Assembly (NCBI RefSeq): GCF_015278125.1
Contig: NZ_JADILO010000001.1
Span: 434,001 to 498,000 of the forward strand
DNA length: 64,000 bases
Direction: 5' to 3'
Origin: Vibrio fluminensis
GTDB taxonomy: Bacteria > Pseudomonadota > Gammaproteobacteria > Enterobacterales > Vibrionaceae
Shown: in pieces, positions 46,414 through 56,058 of the stretch
How the letters are laid out: each line of letters starts with the position of its first letter
Position numbering within the stretch: position 1 is the stretch's first letter
Position numbers and translations under genes: made by a program
Notes under the pieces: model-generated
The model's database searches: none
Told to the model about the DNA's origin: nothing
The model's input: the letters and a program-made list of their open reading frames with translations, nothing else

Positions 46414-47997
46414 TTACAGCGCCAAACTCACAACGGCGACGATTGCGCCATACAACACCATCGGCACCACGGTACGCTTAATGATGTAACCTTCTTGGTT
46501 AGAAATACCTAAGATGGTGGAAACCGCGATAATGTTATTAATGCACACCATATTGCCCATCGCGCCGCCAACCGATTGCAGCGCCAACACCAAATGTTCT
46601 GGTAAGCCAACGTTATGTGCGATGGTTTGCTGAATACCACCAAAGGTAAGGTTTGAAACTGTCGCTGAGCCTGAGAAGAAAGCGCCGAGCGCGCCAAGAT
46701 ATGAAGCGAAGAACTGCCAGTTGGTGCCCATCAAATCAGAGAATGCGCGACCTGTGGTCATGATTGGTGAGTTGCTGCCGCCCATCATCATAAACTTGAC
46801 CATGATGAGCGCGCCCACCAAGGCAATAAACGGAATTTTGATTCGGCTACCCGTCTCGGCAAACACTTGTGTGACTTGCGATCGCGACATGCTGAAGATA
46901 AAAATTGAAACAAACACCACCAGCAAAAATGGGATAAGCGCTGGCACGTAAAGTGTTTTGTATGACCACGCAGCATCCGTACCAAGAATATGAGCAAACT
47001 TGATGATCAGCGCATGGCTTAGGCTAAATTCCCCCAGCATGCCGAGATTCAAGCTAAACATCGGCGTCGCATCAGTAAGCAGAGCTTTGATGCCCAATTG
47101 CTGGATACGGGTAACAATCAAAATGGCGATCAGCAGCAGTGTTGGGCTCATCGCTTTGAACACTTGAACAAAGGTAACTTGAGCACTAGGTTGCTCACTC
47201 TGCTCAACGCGTTTTTCCATACCAATATTGTAACGAGCAAGTACAACCGAGAGAGCCAAACCAATTGCACCGCCCACAAGAGCAGGAAACTCATAGTTCC
47301 ACTGGGCAAACAAAACGTAAGGCACAGTGCAAGAGAGCACACTTAATTGAATAAAGATAAGGTTGCGTCTGATGGCTTGCCAATCCACCACAAAACTCAG
47401 CGCAATAACAGGGATCACAAACGCTGCAACAGTATGCAAAATAGCCGAGTACTGACCGATATTTAACAGCGCCGCTTCATCCAAACCTAGACCAGCAAAG
47501 CCAAACCAAGTCGGCGTACCCACCGCGCCAAAAGAAACAGGGACGGAGTTCATTACCAATGCCAGCATTGCCACACGCAGCGCGGGAAAGCCTAATCCAA
47601 CCAGAATCGGTGCGGCGATCGCCGCCGGTGTACCAAAACCAGAAGCGCCTTCAATCATAAAAGCGAACGCCCAGCCGATGATCATCAACTGCGCCACTTG
47701 GTTACGGCTAATGCTCTCTAGCCAATAACGAATCACGGTTTCAGCGCCAGTAATGGCAATGGTGCGGTTAAGTAAAATAGCGCCAGCAATAATTGAAATT
47801 GGGGTAATTGCAGAAAGGGAGCCAGCAATAATATTAGCGATTAAGTGGGTGCTATCCGCACCAAAGTAGAAAAGTTGAATCAGTCCTATCAGTAAAGCAG
47901 TCAGAGGGAGTGCAATGTGCGACGGTAAAGCGTTTTTCTTGGTCATCATCCAGATTAATAAAATAATCGGAATAGTAGAAATAATCAGGTTTAGCAT
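46414..47997 (-). CDS. lctP: L-lactate permease
   Basis: A 527-aa lactate permease of the LctP/GlcA family with about thirteen membrane helices. Family motifs include IIGWAFAFMIEGASGFGTPAAI (substrate path) near residue 115 and NNIIAVSTILGISNQEG near the C-terminus. I start at the ATG at 47997 (MLNLIISTIPII); a longer frame to 48039 begins with non-membrane residues. It heads the lctP-lutABC operon, so uptake and oxidation of L-lactate are encoded together. No lldR-type GntR regulator is next to it. Confidence 0.94.
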   Translation of the reverse strand: MLNLIISTIPIILLIWMMTKKNALPSHIALPLTALLIGLIQLFYFGADSTHLIANIIAGSLSAITPISIIAGAILLNRTIAITGAETVIRYWLESISRNQVAQLMIIGWAFAFMIEGASGFGTPAAIAAPILVGLGFPALRVAMLALVMNSVPVSFGAVGTPTWFGFAGLGLDEAALLNIGQYSAILHTVAAFVIPVIALSFVVDWQAIRRNLIFIQLSVLSCTVPYVLFAQWNYEFPALVGGAIGLALSVVLARYNIGMEKRVEQSEQPSAQVTFVQVFKAMSPTLLLIAILIVTRIQQLGIKALLTDATPMFSLNLGMLGEFSLSHALIIKFAHILGTDAAWSYKTLYVPALIPFLLVVFVSIFIFSMSRSQVTQVFAETGSRIKIPFIALVGALIMVKFMMMGGSNSPIMTTGRAFSDLMGTNWQFFASYLGALGAFFSGSATVSNLTFGGIQQTIAHNVGLPEHLVLALQSVGGAMGNMVCINNIIAVSTILGISNQEGYIIKRTVVPMVLYGAIVAVVSLAL

Positions 47998-48039
47998 TCT
48001 TTTGTCCACGACATAGTTATTTTTGTTAATGATTAACAC

Positions 48040-48398
48040 CTAGATAAAGTAAAAATCTGGTGCAAATTCGATAACCTTTGTAGTGCCCCACATCTTAGAC
48101 AAATTTAACATTCACGCTATAACTAAAAAATCCCACCCATTTTAAAGACCTTAACTTTTGTGATGCCTTACAGATTGCAGTTTTACAACTCTAGATACAA
48201 CCACATGAAAACAATGACTTATCACTAAACCTCATTTCACCCACTCTCTTATTATTGCCATTTTGGAAACAATCAAAGTCAGATTGAAAACCAATAACAT
48301 TTGAAATCAATATTTAACAATATGAACAACCACTATCTAATTGAAAAAAGAATATTAATTAATTGGTTTTAAGTAAAAATATTAATAGGAATATAAAA
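48040..48398. other. Intergenic region upstream of lctP
   Basis: This is A/T-rich sequence without a supported gene. It holds the leftward promoter of the lactate operon. I do not see a clear operator. Confidence 0.4.
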
Positions 48399-48429
48399 AT
48401 ACCCAGAGTGTGAGCAACCATCTGGGTAT
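48399..48429 (-). terminator. Terminator of crotonase gene
   Basis: ATACCCAGA / TCTGGGTAT (48399-48407, 48421-48429) with TTTTTATA after it on the minus strand, 39 nt past the crotonase stop. Confidence 0.85.
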
Positions 48430-48467
48430 ATGAAAGTGTTTTATCTATTAAGGCAATTAAGAGCAGC

Positions 48468-49280
48468 TTATTGGCTAAGCTCTGCCGCCGTGTCAACAAA
48501 GATGCCTTGAATATCTTTCGCTTCGCGCTCTGTTTGTCCGCCATGTTTTAAAAACGCAGCAATAATCGCAGCGGTTTTTTGCTCTTTGGCGCGCTCTAAG
48601 AAGTAACGCAACTCTAACTCTGCGCCTGCTTCTTCATCTTGAATCGAAGCGGCAATGATCTCTTTGTACATCACAATGTCACGCACTTCTAAGCCACTAA
48701 TAACCGCCAGTGTGGTTTGCAGAAATGCCTCCAACTCAGCTTTTGGTACAAATTGAGTAATGATGTTGCGTTGCTCTGCTTGCTGCGCAGTAAAATCATT
48801 ACCCAGCAAAAGCGCCTGCAATGCTTTACCTTTGCCCATGCGGCGAGCGAATTGCACCGCACCTTGACCGCCAGTAGGAATATTGACGTGAATTTCTGGT
48901 TGAGCAAATGCCGCATTTTCAGTGCCATAAGCCAAATCACACGCCATAACAAACTCATTACCGCCGCCTCGCGCGACACCATCAACAACCGCTACCGAAA
49001 GCTGTTTCATCTTTTTGATATTGGCAATCATATGATTGAACTCAATCGATGGAGCTTGACCGCCTTGCGTGCCATTAATCACATTCAAATCAAGGTGCGC
49101 TAAAAAGAAAGACTCATGCATCGATTTAAACACCACGACTTTTGTCTCTCTGTCATCTTGTAGCGAAAGCACAAATGCATTGATCTCATTGATTAAATCA
49201 ATAGTCAGCACATTCACTGGTGGGTTATTAATCTCAACTGTTGCGATGCCATTTTCTTGAGTGATAGTTAGCTTATTCAT
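48468..49280 (-). CDS. Enoyl-CoA hydratase/isomerase (crotonase) family protein
   Basis: A 270-aa crotonase-fold protein. The N-terminal core has PPVNVLTIDLINEIN. The first oxyanion segment reads FFLAHLDLN, an unusual version of the common (S/A)AGxD(L/I). The second reads VARGGGNEFVMACDLAYG, with the conserved GGG-x-E. The residue usually providing one catalytic Glu is visible (NEF) but the second is not obvious, so the reaction (hydration, isomerisation or hydrolysis) cannot be assigned. It diverges from a LysR gene 148 nt away, which probably controls it. Confidence 0.8.
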   Translation of the reverse strand: MNKLTITQENGIATVEINNPPVNVLTIDLINEINAFVLSLQDDRETKVVVFKSMHESFFLAHLDLNVINGTQGGQAPSIEFNHMIANIKKMKQLSVAVVDGVARGGGNEFVMACDLAYGTENAAFAQPEIHVNIPTGGQGAVQFARRMGKGKALQALLLGNDFTAQQAEQRNIITQFVPKAELEAFLQTTLAVISGLEVRDIVMYKEIIAASIQDEEAGAELELRYFLERAKEQKTAAIIAAFLKHGGQTEREAKDIQGIFVDTAAELSQ

Positions 49281-49428
49281 AATGAGTTTCCTCTTTGCTT
49301 TGCGCTCAACCTTTTGCGGTGAGCGCGGTATTCTTGGTTAGTGGTGCTACTATAATCACTAGCTTTGCTGGGAAAAATACAGCAATTGGGATAATATTGA
49401 TGCCATATAAGCAACAATAGGAATCAAC

Positions 49429-50388
49429 ATGGATTTCTCTAGCCGACTACTGCTATTACTTGATGTGATTGAGCTTGGCTCCTTTACTAATGTAGCAGCC
49501 CAGAAGAACGTCGATCGCTCAGTCATTTCAAAACAAATAAATCGTTTAGAGCAAGAGCTCGGTGTTCGCCTACTCAACCGCACCACTCGCTCACTCTCAT
49601 TAACGACAGCGGGTAACGAAGTGCTCAAACAAGCGAAAGATCTGCGCGAGTTACTAAACAACACCCATCGGTTGGCGCAAAACCACCATAGCGAACCAAG
49701 GGGGCTACTCAGAATCACCAGTTCGATGATGTTTGGACGCCAATATGTGCAAGAGGCCATTTGTCAGTTTCAAGCCGAGTATCCGCAAGTGACCTGCGAG
49801 TTGCGCTTGGAAGACAAACTGGTTGATTTAGTCCAAGAGGGATTTGATATTGGCTTTCGCATCGGCAAACCTAAAGACTCGAGTTTAGTCAGTCGCAAAA
49901 TTGCCAGAAGTCGGCTGTTAATCGTCGCGGCACCGAAATTTATTCAGCAACATGGCAAGATCGATAGCTTAGAGCAATTACAAACCCTGCCTGCAACGGT
50001 CTACTCTGCACCTGGTTTATTTCTGAATAAGTTTCGTTACTTCGATAGCGAGCAACAAGAGCACTACTTTCAACTTAACCCTGCCTACAAGGTTAATGAT
50101 GTTGAGATGGTGGTAAAAAGTGCGGTGGCGGGCAACACCTTAGCCGTGGTAACTGCGCAGATGATTCAAAATGAGTTTAGAGATGGTCTGCTGGTGCCAA
50201 TCATGCCGGAGTTAAATCTTGATGATTTCGGCACTTTTTATGCGGTCTATCCGCACCGTGATGCGCCAATAAAGACCAAGCTGTTTTTAGAAACCTTACA
50301 AAATATGATTGGTAAAGATGTGCCGATCTGGGAGAAAAATATCGCTGCATTTTTGCCGCAGTCGCACTCTCAGCAACTATCACAGTAA
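49429..50388 (+). CDS. LysR family transcriptional regulator
   Basis: A 319-aa LysR protein with an N-terminal helix-turn-helix: MDFSSRLLLLLDVIELGSF, then VDRSVISKQINRLEQELGVR, about residues 1-60. A substrate-binding domain starts near 90. It diverges from the crotonase gene; LysR regulators often act on the divergent neighbour, so the crotonase gene is the likely target. Its stop converges on dsdA with a shared terminator. No further clue to the inducer. Confidence 0.87.
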   Translation: MDFSSRLLLLLDVIELGSFTNVAAQKNVDRSVISKQINRLEQELGVRLLNRTTRSLSLTTAGNEVLKQAKDLRELLNNTHRLAQNHHSEPRGLLRITSSMMFGRQYVQEAICQFQAEYPQVTCELRLEDKLVDLVQEGFDIGFRIGKPKDSSLVSRKIARSRLLIVAAPKFIQQHGKIDSLEQLQTLPATVYSAPGLFLNKFRYFDSEQQEHYFQLNPAYKVNDVEMVVKSAVAGNTLAVVTAQMIQNEFRDGLLVPIMPELNLDDFGTFYAVYPHRDAPIKTKLFLETLQNMIGKDVPIWEKNIAAFLPQSHSQQLSQ

Positions 50389-50395
50389 CAACAAA

Positions 50396-50419
50396 AAGGG
50401 ATACCGCGTGGTATCCCTT
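50396..50419. terminator. Terminator between LysR gene and dsdA
   Basis: A perfect stem AAGGGATACC / GGTATCCCTT (50396-50405, 50410-50419) with loop GCGT serves the convergent genes on both sides. Confidence 0.88.
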
Positions 50420-50431
50420 AGTTTGTCGATT

Positions 50432-51763
50432 CTAGCGACCTGATTTCGCTAAGTAAGCGGCCATTTCTGCTTCTGGCACCATACCGCCACCCGTTGCCCA
50501 CACCACATGAGTCGCGTTGGTTAACTTGGCTTGTGTTAGATCGAGTCGTGCTTGGTACTCTTTATCGTTAGAGACATGCACCGCCCCCAACATACCTGCC
50601 AGCGCCGATGGCTCAAGACGAATACCTTCCACTTCGCTAAGCTCACCCAAGTGGTGGTACATACGCTCATCTGTCATGGTGTAATAACCATCTAACAAAC
50701 GCTCCATCGCACGACCAACAAAGCCTGACGCACGCCCCACCGCTAAACCATCTGCCGCGGTGATGTTATCGATACCCAAATCTTGTACTGCAATCTCATC
50801 ATGCAGACCAGTATGAACACCGAGTAGCATGCATGGTGAATGTGTTGGCTCTGCAAAGATGCAGTGTACATGGTCACTAAATGCCATTTTCAAACCAAAT
50901 GCCACGCCGCCAGGACCACCACCAACGCCACATGGCAAGTAAACAAACAGTGGGTGCTCAGCATCGACTTGGATGCCTTGCTCAGTAAACTGCTGCTTCA
51001 AACGCTCACCCGCGACTGAATAGCCTAAGAAAAGAGTCTGCGAGTTTTCATCATCAATAAAGAAACAGTTTGGATCTTTCTCCGCCTCTTTACGGCCCTG
51101 TTCTACTGCCACGCCATAGTCTTGCTCGTATTCCACCACGTTTACGCCATGCGAACGCAGCTTATTCTTCTTCCACTCACGCGCATCGGCTGACATATGC
51201 ACTGATACTGAAAAACCGAGCTTGGCACTCATGATACCAATCGACATACCAAGGTTACCGGTTGAGCCAACGGCAATGCTGTATTGTTTGAAGAAGTCAC
51301 GGAACTCTTCGCTAAACAGTTTGCTGTAATCCTCTTCTTTGCTCAGCAATCCAGCTTCCATTGCTAATTTTTCTGCGTGTGTCAGTACTTCATAAATGCC
51401 GCCACGTGCTTTAATTGAACCAGAAATAGGCAAGTGGCTGTCTTTTTTCAGCATCAAACGACCTGCGATCTTGGTACTATATTGCGCTTCCAGCTGCGCC
51501 TTCATCTTCTCAATCTCAACCACTTGAGATTCAATAATCCCTTGTGATGGCGCGGTTTCTGGAAACGCTTTTACCAAATAAGGAGCAAAGCGTTGTAGTC
51601 GCTCACTGGCGTCTTGGATGTTATCAGCACCCAAGCCAACATAAGGTAGACCTTCTTCTAAGGAAGTGATATTCGGGTTAAACCACACCACCTCTTCTAA
51701 ACCAATCAGCTGCTTTACTAATGGAAACTCTTCTACAAGTGCTGTTACGTTATGTGTAGTCAT
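50432..51763 (-). CDS. dsdA: D-serine ammonia-lyase
   Basis: DsdA converts D-serine to pyruvate and ammonia with PLP and detoxifies D-serine. The 443-aa product has the PLP lysine K118 in [12 protein letters not shown], the same number as in E. coli, and the glycine-rich phosphate loop [13 protein letters not shown] near residue 278. The length is usual. It lies 16 nt downstream of the dsdX permease on the same strand, with dsdC divergent upstream, the standard D-serine locus. Confidence 0.97.
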   Translation of the reverse strand: MTTHNVTALVEEFPLVKQLIGLEEVVWFNPNITSLEEGLPYVGLGADNIQDASERLQRFAPYLVKAFPETAPSQGIIESQVVEIEKMKAQLEAQYSTKIAGRLMLKKDSHLPISGSIKARGGIYEVLTHAEKLAMEAGLLSKEEDYSKLFSEEFRDFFKQYSIAVGSTGNLGMSIGIMSAKLGFSVSVHMSADAREWKKNKLRSHGVNVVEYEQDYGVAVEQGRKEAEKDPNCFFIDDENSQTLFLGYSVAGERLKQQFTEQGIQVDAEHPLFVYLPCGVGGGPGGVAFGLKMAFSDHVHCIFAEPTHSPCMLLGVHTGLHDEIAVQDLGIDNITAADGLAVGRASGFVGRAMERLLDGYYTMTDERMYHHLGELSEVEGIRLEPSALAGMLGAVHVSNDKEYQARLDLTQAKLTNATHVVWATGGGMVPEAEMAAYLAKSGR

Positions 51764-51779
51764 TATTCTCTACCTTTGT

Positions 51780-53117
51780 TTAAATCATGTACGACAGAAG
51801 GAATGTGCCTGCAAGGGCAACAAATGACGCGATAAAAGTCGCCGTCGTGTAGTACTTAAAGATTTCAGACATCGTGGCGCCGCAGTATTGCTTAACCAAC
51901 CAAAACAGCGAATCGGTTACAATGGTACAACCAATTGCGCCTGAACCTATTGCCAGCGTAATGATTTCTGGACTTACATTCGGATATAGCGGCAGAAGCG
52001 GAGCAACAATTGCCGTTGCGCCCATCATAGCTACCGTTGCTGAGCCCACCGCGGCGTGCAAAATGATCGCCACTAGCCAAGCTAAGAAAATCGGATGCAT
52101 ATCGAGATTCGACAGTAATTGCGCCAGTACATCAGCCAAACCACTGCCTTTAAGCACACCGTTAAATGCGCCACCAGCACCGATGATCAATAAGATATTG
52201 GCAATAGAAGAGAATGCACCTTCGGTTTTCTCAAGTAGCACTTCCATGCCCATGTTTTGTTTAATGCCGAGCATGTAGTAAGCAACAAAAGCAGCAATAA
52301 ACATCGCGGTAATTGGGTTGCCGATAAACTCCAGCGCGGTATAAAGCGCCGTGCCATGCTCCATGTTTAGCTCAGCGGCAGTTTTCATCAGCATCAGCGC
52401 GATTGGCAACAGCACGGTAAATAGCGTTGCAGCAAGTGAAGGCAACTGAGATTCATCTTTCACTTCGAGTGAAACAAACTCTTCCGGTACCGCTTTAAAT
52501 GGCAGGCGCTTACCCATCACTTTTAAGAACAGTGGACCACCGACTAGCGAAGCGACTAAACCAATCAGCAGACCATAGAAAATGACCGAACCAATATCAG
52601 CGCCCAACTCATTGGTCACAAACAGAGCCGCTGGGTGTGGTGGCACAATACAGTGCACAGCCATCAGCGCAGTACATAGCGGAATCGCTAAGTTAAGCAG
52701 TGAAGTGTTGGTCTTTTTAGCGATCGAAAATGCAAGAGGGATAAGAAGCACCACGCCAACTTCAACAAACAGTGTAATACCGCAAACCAAGCCAATCAGT
52801 ACCATGATCACTTCCGGCGATAGCCAGCGGATCTTTTGTAGGGTGATACCAATACGCTCTGCCGCACCAGAGACTTCCATCATCTTGCCTAAGATGGTGC
52901 CAAGACCAACCACCACAGCAAGAAAGCCTAATGTGCCGCCAATGCCACTTTCAATCGCACTCACCATTTCTAGTGGTTGCATGCCCATCATACCGCCGAC
53001 AAAAAAGCTCGCGAGTAACAGGGCTAAAAACGGGTGAAGTTTGAATTTCACGATCGAAAATACGATCATCAAAATACTTGATATGAGGGTCGCGATGACC
53101 CAAAGGTTAGATTCCAT
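51780..53117 (-). CDS. dsdX: D-serine permease DsdX
   Basis: A 445-aa transporter of the GntP/DsdX family with about twelve membrane helices. Recognisable segments include PFLALLLASFFVGGMMG near the N-terminus and VEVGVVLLIPLAFSIA, with HPAALFVTNELGAD in the middle. Position between dsdC and dsdA identifies it as the D-serine importer rather than a gluconate permease. It should be induced together with dsdA by DsdC and D-serine. Confidence 0.92.
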   Translation of the reverse strand: MESNLWVIATLISSILMIVFSIVKFKLHPFLALLLASFFVGGMMGMQPLEMVSAIESGIGGTLGFLAVVVGLGTILGKMMEVSGAAERIGITLQKIRWLSPEVIMVLIGLVCGITLFVEVGVVLLIPLAFSIAKKTNTSLLNLAIPLCTALMAVHCIVPPHPAALFVTNELGADIGSVIFYGLLIGLVASLVGGPLFLKVMGKRLPFKAVPEEFVSLEVKDESQLPSLAATLFTVLLPIALMLMKTAAELNMEHGTALYTALEFIGNPITAMFIAAFVAYYMLGIKQNMGMEVLLEKTEGAFSSIANILLIIGAGGAFNGVLKGSGLADVLAQLLSNLDMHPIFLAWLVAIILHAAVGSATVAMMGATAIVAPLLPLYPNVSPEIITLAIGSGAIGCTIVTDSLFWLVKQYCGATMSEIFKYYTTATFIASFVALAGTFLLSYMI

Positions 53118-53339
53118 GTACAGACCTATATAGTTGTTTTAATTGCGGTAAATTAAACAAACATTCGATTAGGCTGACAAACGATCAAAAATCACCTTTA
53201 GATGAACTAGATTGAAACAAAAGCGTGATTTAGCGCAGATTTTGTAAATATTGGCAGCATTGAATGACACCAAGTTATACAAAAGCAGTACCATGCCGCC
53301 AATTACTGCTGACCAGCTTTGTCTAAGTGAGTTGAAATC

Positions 53340-54278
53340 ATGTATACCAAAGACAATATCTTCGCGCGCAATCAGCGCATCAATAGCTTCCAACTGTCAA
53401 AACTGCATACCTTTGAAGTGGCAGCACGTCATAGCTCGTTTTCGCTGGCAGCAGAAGAGCTTTCCATGACGCCGAGTGCCATTTCACATCGCATCAATAA
53501 GCTAGAAGATGAACTCGGTATTGCGCTGTTTGTGCGCAGCCACCGCAAGATAACCCTAACGGAAGAAGGTGAGCGTATTTACACCGCGCTTAACCGAACG
53601 TTAAATGAGTTAAATCAAGAGGTGATGGATGTTCGTAGCGGTGATATTTCCGGTGAGCTAACGATTTATTCTCGCCCTTCGTTTGCTCAGTGTTGGCTGG
53701 TGCCGAGACTTTACTCATTCAAGCAACAATACCCATTGATTGAGCTAAAGATCTTAACGGGTAACGAGAACATCAATTTCCAAGGTTATGGGATTGATGC
53801 CGCGATCTACTTCGATGAACACACTCCAGAAAAACTCTGGTATCAAGAGCTAATGGATGAAAGCATCATTCCCGTCTGCACGAGGGAATATGCCGAAAGT
53901 CTCGATTTGATTAATAAGCCAGAGAATTTACCAAACGCGACACTATTGCATGACAATCAAGCATGGGATTACAACTCACACCATGACGAGTGGTCGCTAT
54001 GGGCAAGTAAACATGGCGTGGATAACATTGATAACTTATCGAGCATCTCATTTGATCGCTCCGACTTAGCGGTGATCGCGGCAATGAATAATGCTGGTAT
54101 CGCGATGGGACGCTTATCACTGATCAAAAAACGCTTGGTCACAGGTGAACTGATCACCCCATTTGCCAACACCGCATTAAAGTGCGCGCAAAAGTATTAC
54201 GTCGTCAGCGCCCATCAAAAGCCATCACAGAAACTGCAGCTGTTTTTGGACTGGTTATTTGCAGAAGTTAACAATTAA
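53340..54278 (+). CDS. dsdC: LysR family regulator DsdC
   Basis: A 312-aa LysR activator of the D-serine genes. The sequence QLSKLHTFEVAARHSSFSLA and AISHRINKLEDELGI in the DNA-binding domain, and later YSRPSFAQCWLVPRL and SFDRSDLAVIAAMN, match E. coli DsdC closely. It diverges from dsdX, with 222 nt between the starts holding the shared control region. The ATG at 53340 is preceded by AAGTGAG at about 9 nt. Confidence 0.94.
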   Translation: MYTKDNIFARNQRINSFQLSKLHTFEVAARHSSFSLAAEELSMTPSAISHRINKLEDELGIALFVRSHRKITLTEEGERIYTALNRTLNELNQEVMDVRSGDISGELTIYSRPSFAQCWLVPRLYSFKQQYPLIELKILTGNENINFQGYGIDAAIYFDEHTPEKLWYQELMDESIIPVCTREYAESLDLINKPENLPNATLLHDNQAWDYNSHHDEWSLWASKHGVDNIDNLSSISFDRSDLAVIAAMNNAGIAMGRLSLIKKRLVTGELITPFANTALKCAQKYYVVSAHQKPSQKLQLFLDWLFAEVNN

Positions 54279-54732
54279 TACCCCATCAACTTCGAGAACA
54301 AGATGGTGAAATGTGACGGCTAAATCATCATGCCAAAAAACTAATAGAATTCGGCTTGATAGACTTAATTGGATGAGAAAATTTCTCTTCCATTGCATTA
54401 CAACTTAACTCAACAAAACGTCGCATTGGTTAAAGTACATTTCTCGCCTCAACGCCTTGCTATATATAAAAAAGACCGTGACCAAAAACTAAAAAAGCAC
54501 TGAGATAATCAACTGATCAGCAGAAAAATAGACACAAAGCCAAGCGCCACAAGGGAAGTTTGATAATCGCCCAAATATTCAAGTCTATCCCAGCAGCCAT
54601 ATCACCCCACCCTGACTACCATCACCGACTTAACATTCATTATTGATGCGGTGTATCAAATGAAGATACACCGCTTTATTCACGAATTTTTTCGCCATAT
54701 GTGTGAGAAATTATTTCAAAAATCACCCGCAT
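54279..54732. other. Intergenic region after dsdC, with hairpin
   Basis: No supported gene in about 450 bases. It contains the dsdC 3' flank and, at 54648-54674, a 10-bp stem-loop. The region ends at 54733 where the inverted repeat shared with the right edge of the window begins. Confidence 0.5.
54648..54674 (+). terminator. Terminator-like hairpin before inverted repeat
   Basis: GCGGTGTATC / GATACACCGC (54648-54657, 54665-54674), followed by TTTATTC. It is about 370 nt past dsdC. Confidence 0.55.
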
Positions 54733-55963
54733 TTCGAGCGCTATTATCGGTCTAAGCGAAATAATATTGCAGCATATTCAATCCACTCTCGTTGCGGAGA
54801 TTAATATGCATTGGCATAGCAGACTCGTTCAACCACAAACTTTGGCAGCGCCAGGGTTTGAATCTTTGGCCACACCAACTTACCGTGGCTCGACTGTATT
54901 ATTTAATAAACAAGCCGATGTAGTTGATGATTGGGATCAGGCCAAAAGCGGCTACGCTTACGGTCTGTACGGCACGCCAACAACATTAGAATTGTCGGGA
55001 CGTATTGCACAGTTAGAAGGTGCCAAACACAGTTTTGTGGTACCTGGCGGCCAAGCAGCTATCGCACTGGTTTACTTTGCAATGTGTAAAGCAGGCAGTC
55101 ACGCACTTGTCCCGTATAACGCGTATGGTCCAAACAAAGAAATGGCGCAAGGCCTACTCAAAGATCTTGGCATTGATGTTGAGCCTTATGATCCAATGAT
55201 CGGTGGCGGCATTGCTGAGCTGATTCGTGACAATACCACGCTTATCTGGGTTGAAAGCCCAGGCTCCGTGACGATGGAAATTCAAGACATTCCAGCTATC
55301 TGCCAAGCCGCTCATCAACGTGGCGTGATGGTCGCGCTGGACAATACCTATGCCGCAGGCGTGCTGTTTGATGCTTTCGCTCACGGTGTTGATATCAGCA
55401 TGCAAGCGCTGACTAAATACGTAGGTGGTCACAGTGATTTACTGTTGGGTACGGTTTCCGTCAATACCGACGCTTTGGTTGAAAAAGTCGGCAAAACCTT
55501 TAAACAACTTGGTTTAGCGGTTTCTCCTGACGATTGTAACCTAGCGCTTCGCGGACTACAGACTCTAGGCATTCGCTTGGCGCATTTAGAAGCTTCAACC
55601 CTCGAAGTTGCCGAGTGGCTGACCAAGCAATCTGCGGTCGCGCAAGTATTCCACCCAGCATTCCCTTCTTGCCCTGGTCATGAGATTTGGAAACGCGATT
55701 TTACCGGTTCAAGCAGCGTGTTCTCGTTCCTATTTACTGAGGATTACAGCGCAGAGCAAGTCGAGCAGTTCATCGACACGTTAGAAATGTTCAAGATTGG
55801 TATGAGTTGGGGCGGCGTTACAAGCTTAGCCTTGGTCTACCCGAATATTGAACGCCCAGGCAAAGATTACGCGGGCCGTTTGGTAAGACTCAACGTTGGT
55901 TTAGAGCAGCCAGCCGATCTAATTCAAGATCTTGAGCACGCAATGCAAAAAATTTCTCAATAA
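54733..55963. repeat. Left arm of large inverted repeat
   Basis: This arm holds the first PLP-lyase gene with about 73 bp of upstream sequence. The same sequence in opposite orientation occupies 62768-63995. The upstream parts differ at only a few positions between arms, and the coding parts differ mostly at the extreme 3' end. Confidence 0.85.
54806..55963 (+). CDS. Cys/Met-metabolism PLP enzyme, cystathionine beta-lyase-like, copy 1
   Basis: A 385-aa fold-type I PLP enzyme of the Cys/Met metabolism family (MetC/MetB relatives). The internal aldimine lysine is K204 in QALTKYVGGHSD, and the PLP aspartate is in VALDNTYAAG. Residues YxRY-type and SxTKYxxGH patterns fit C-S lyases, so cleavage or replacement at the beta or gamma carbon of a sulfur or oxygen amino acid is expected; the substrate is unknown. 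I start at the ATG at 54806, with GGAG 8 nt upstream; the frame extends 13 codons further without a ribosome site. A second near-identical gene lies inverted at the right edge. The M24, racemase-like and M20 genes follow. Confidence 0.86.
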   Translation: MHWHSRLVQPQTLAAPGFESLATPTYRGSTVLFNKQADVVDDWDQAKSGYAYGLYGTPTTLELSGRIAQLEGAKHSFVVPGGQAAIALVYFAMCKAGSHALVPYNAYGPNKEMAQGLLKDLGIDVEPYDPMIGGGIAELIRDNTTLIWVESPGSVTMEIQDIPAICQAAHQRGVMVALDNTYAAGVLFDAFAHGVDISMQALTKYVGGHSDLLLGTVSVNTDALVEKVGKTFKQLGLAVSPDDCNLALRGLQTLGIRLAHLEASTLEVAEWLTKQSAVAQVFHPAFPSCPGHEIWKRDFTGSSSVFSFLFTEDYSAEQVEQFIDTLEMFKIGMSWGGVTSLALVYPNIERPGKDYAGRLVRLNVGLEQPADLIQDLEHAMQKISQ

Positions 55964-56058
55964 ATACAAGTAGATCAAAACGAAATCAGACCAAGCTCAG
56001 GTTTCGTTTTGCCGAAAAAGATTATAAACCTCCAATAATTGACAGTAAGGTTAATAAA

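Noticed and set aside
54766..54781. Operator AATAT-TGCAGC-ATATT upstream of both PLP-lyase genes
   Set aside because: The arms are only five A/T bases and could arise by chance. It is shared by the two copies only because the copies are duplicates.
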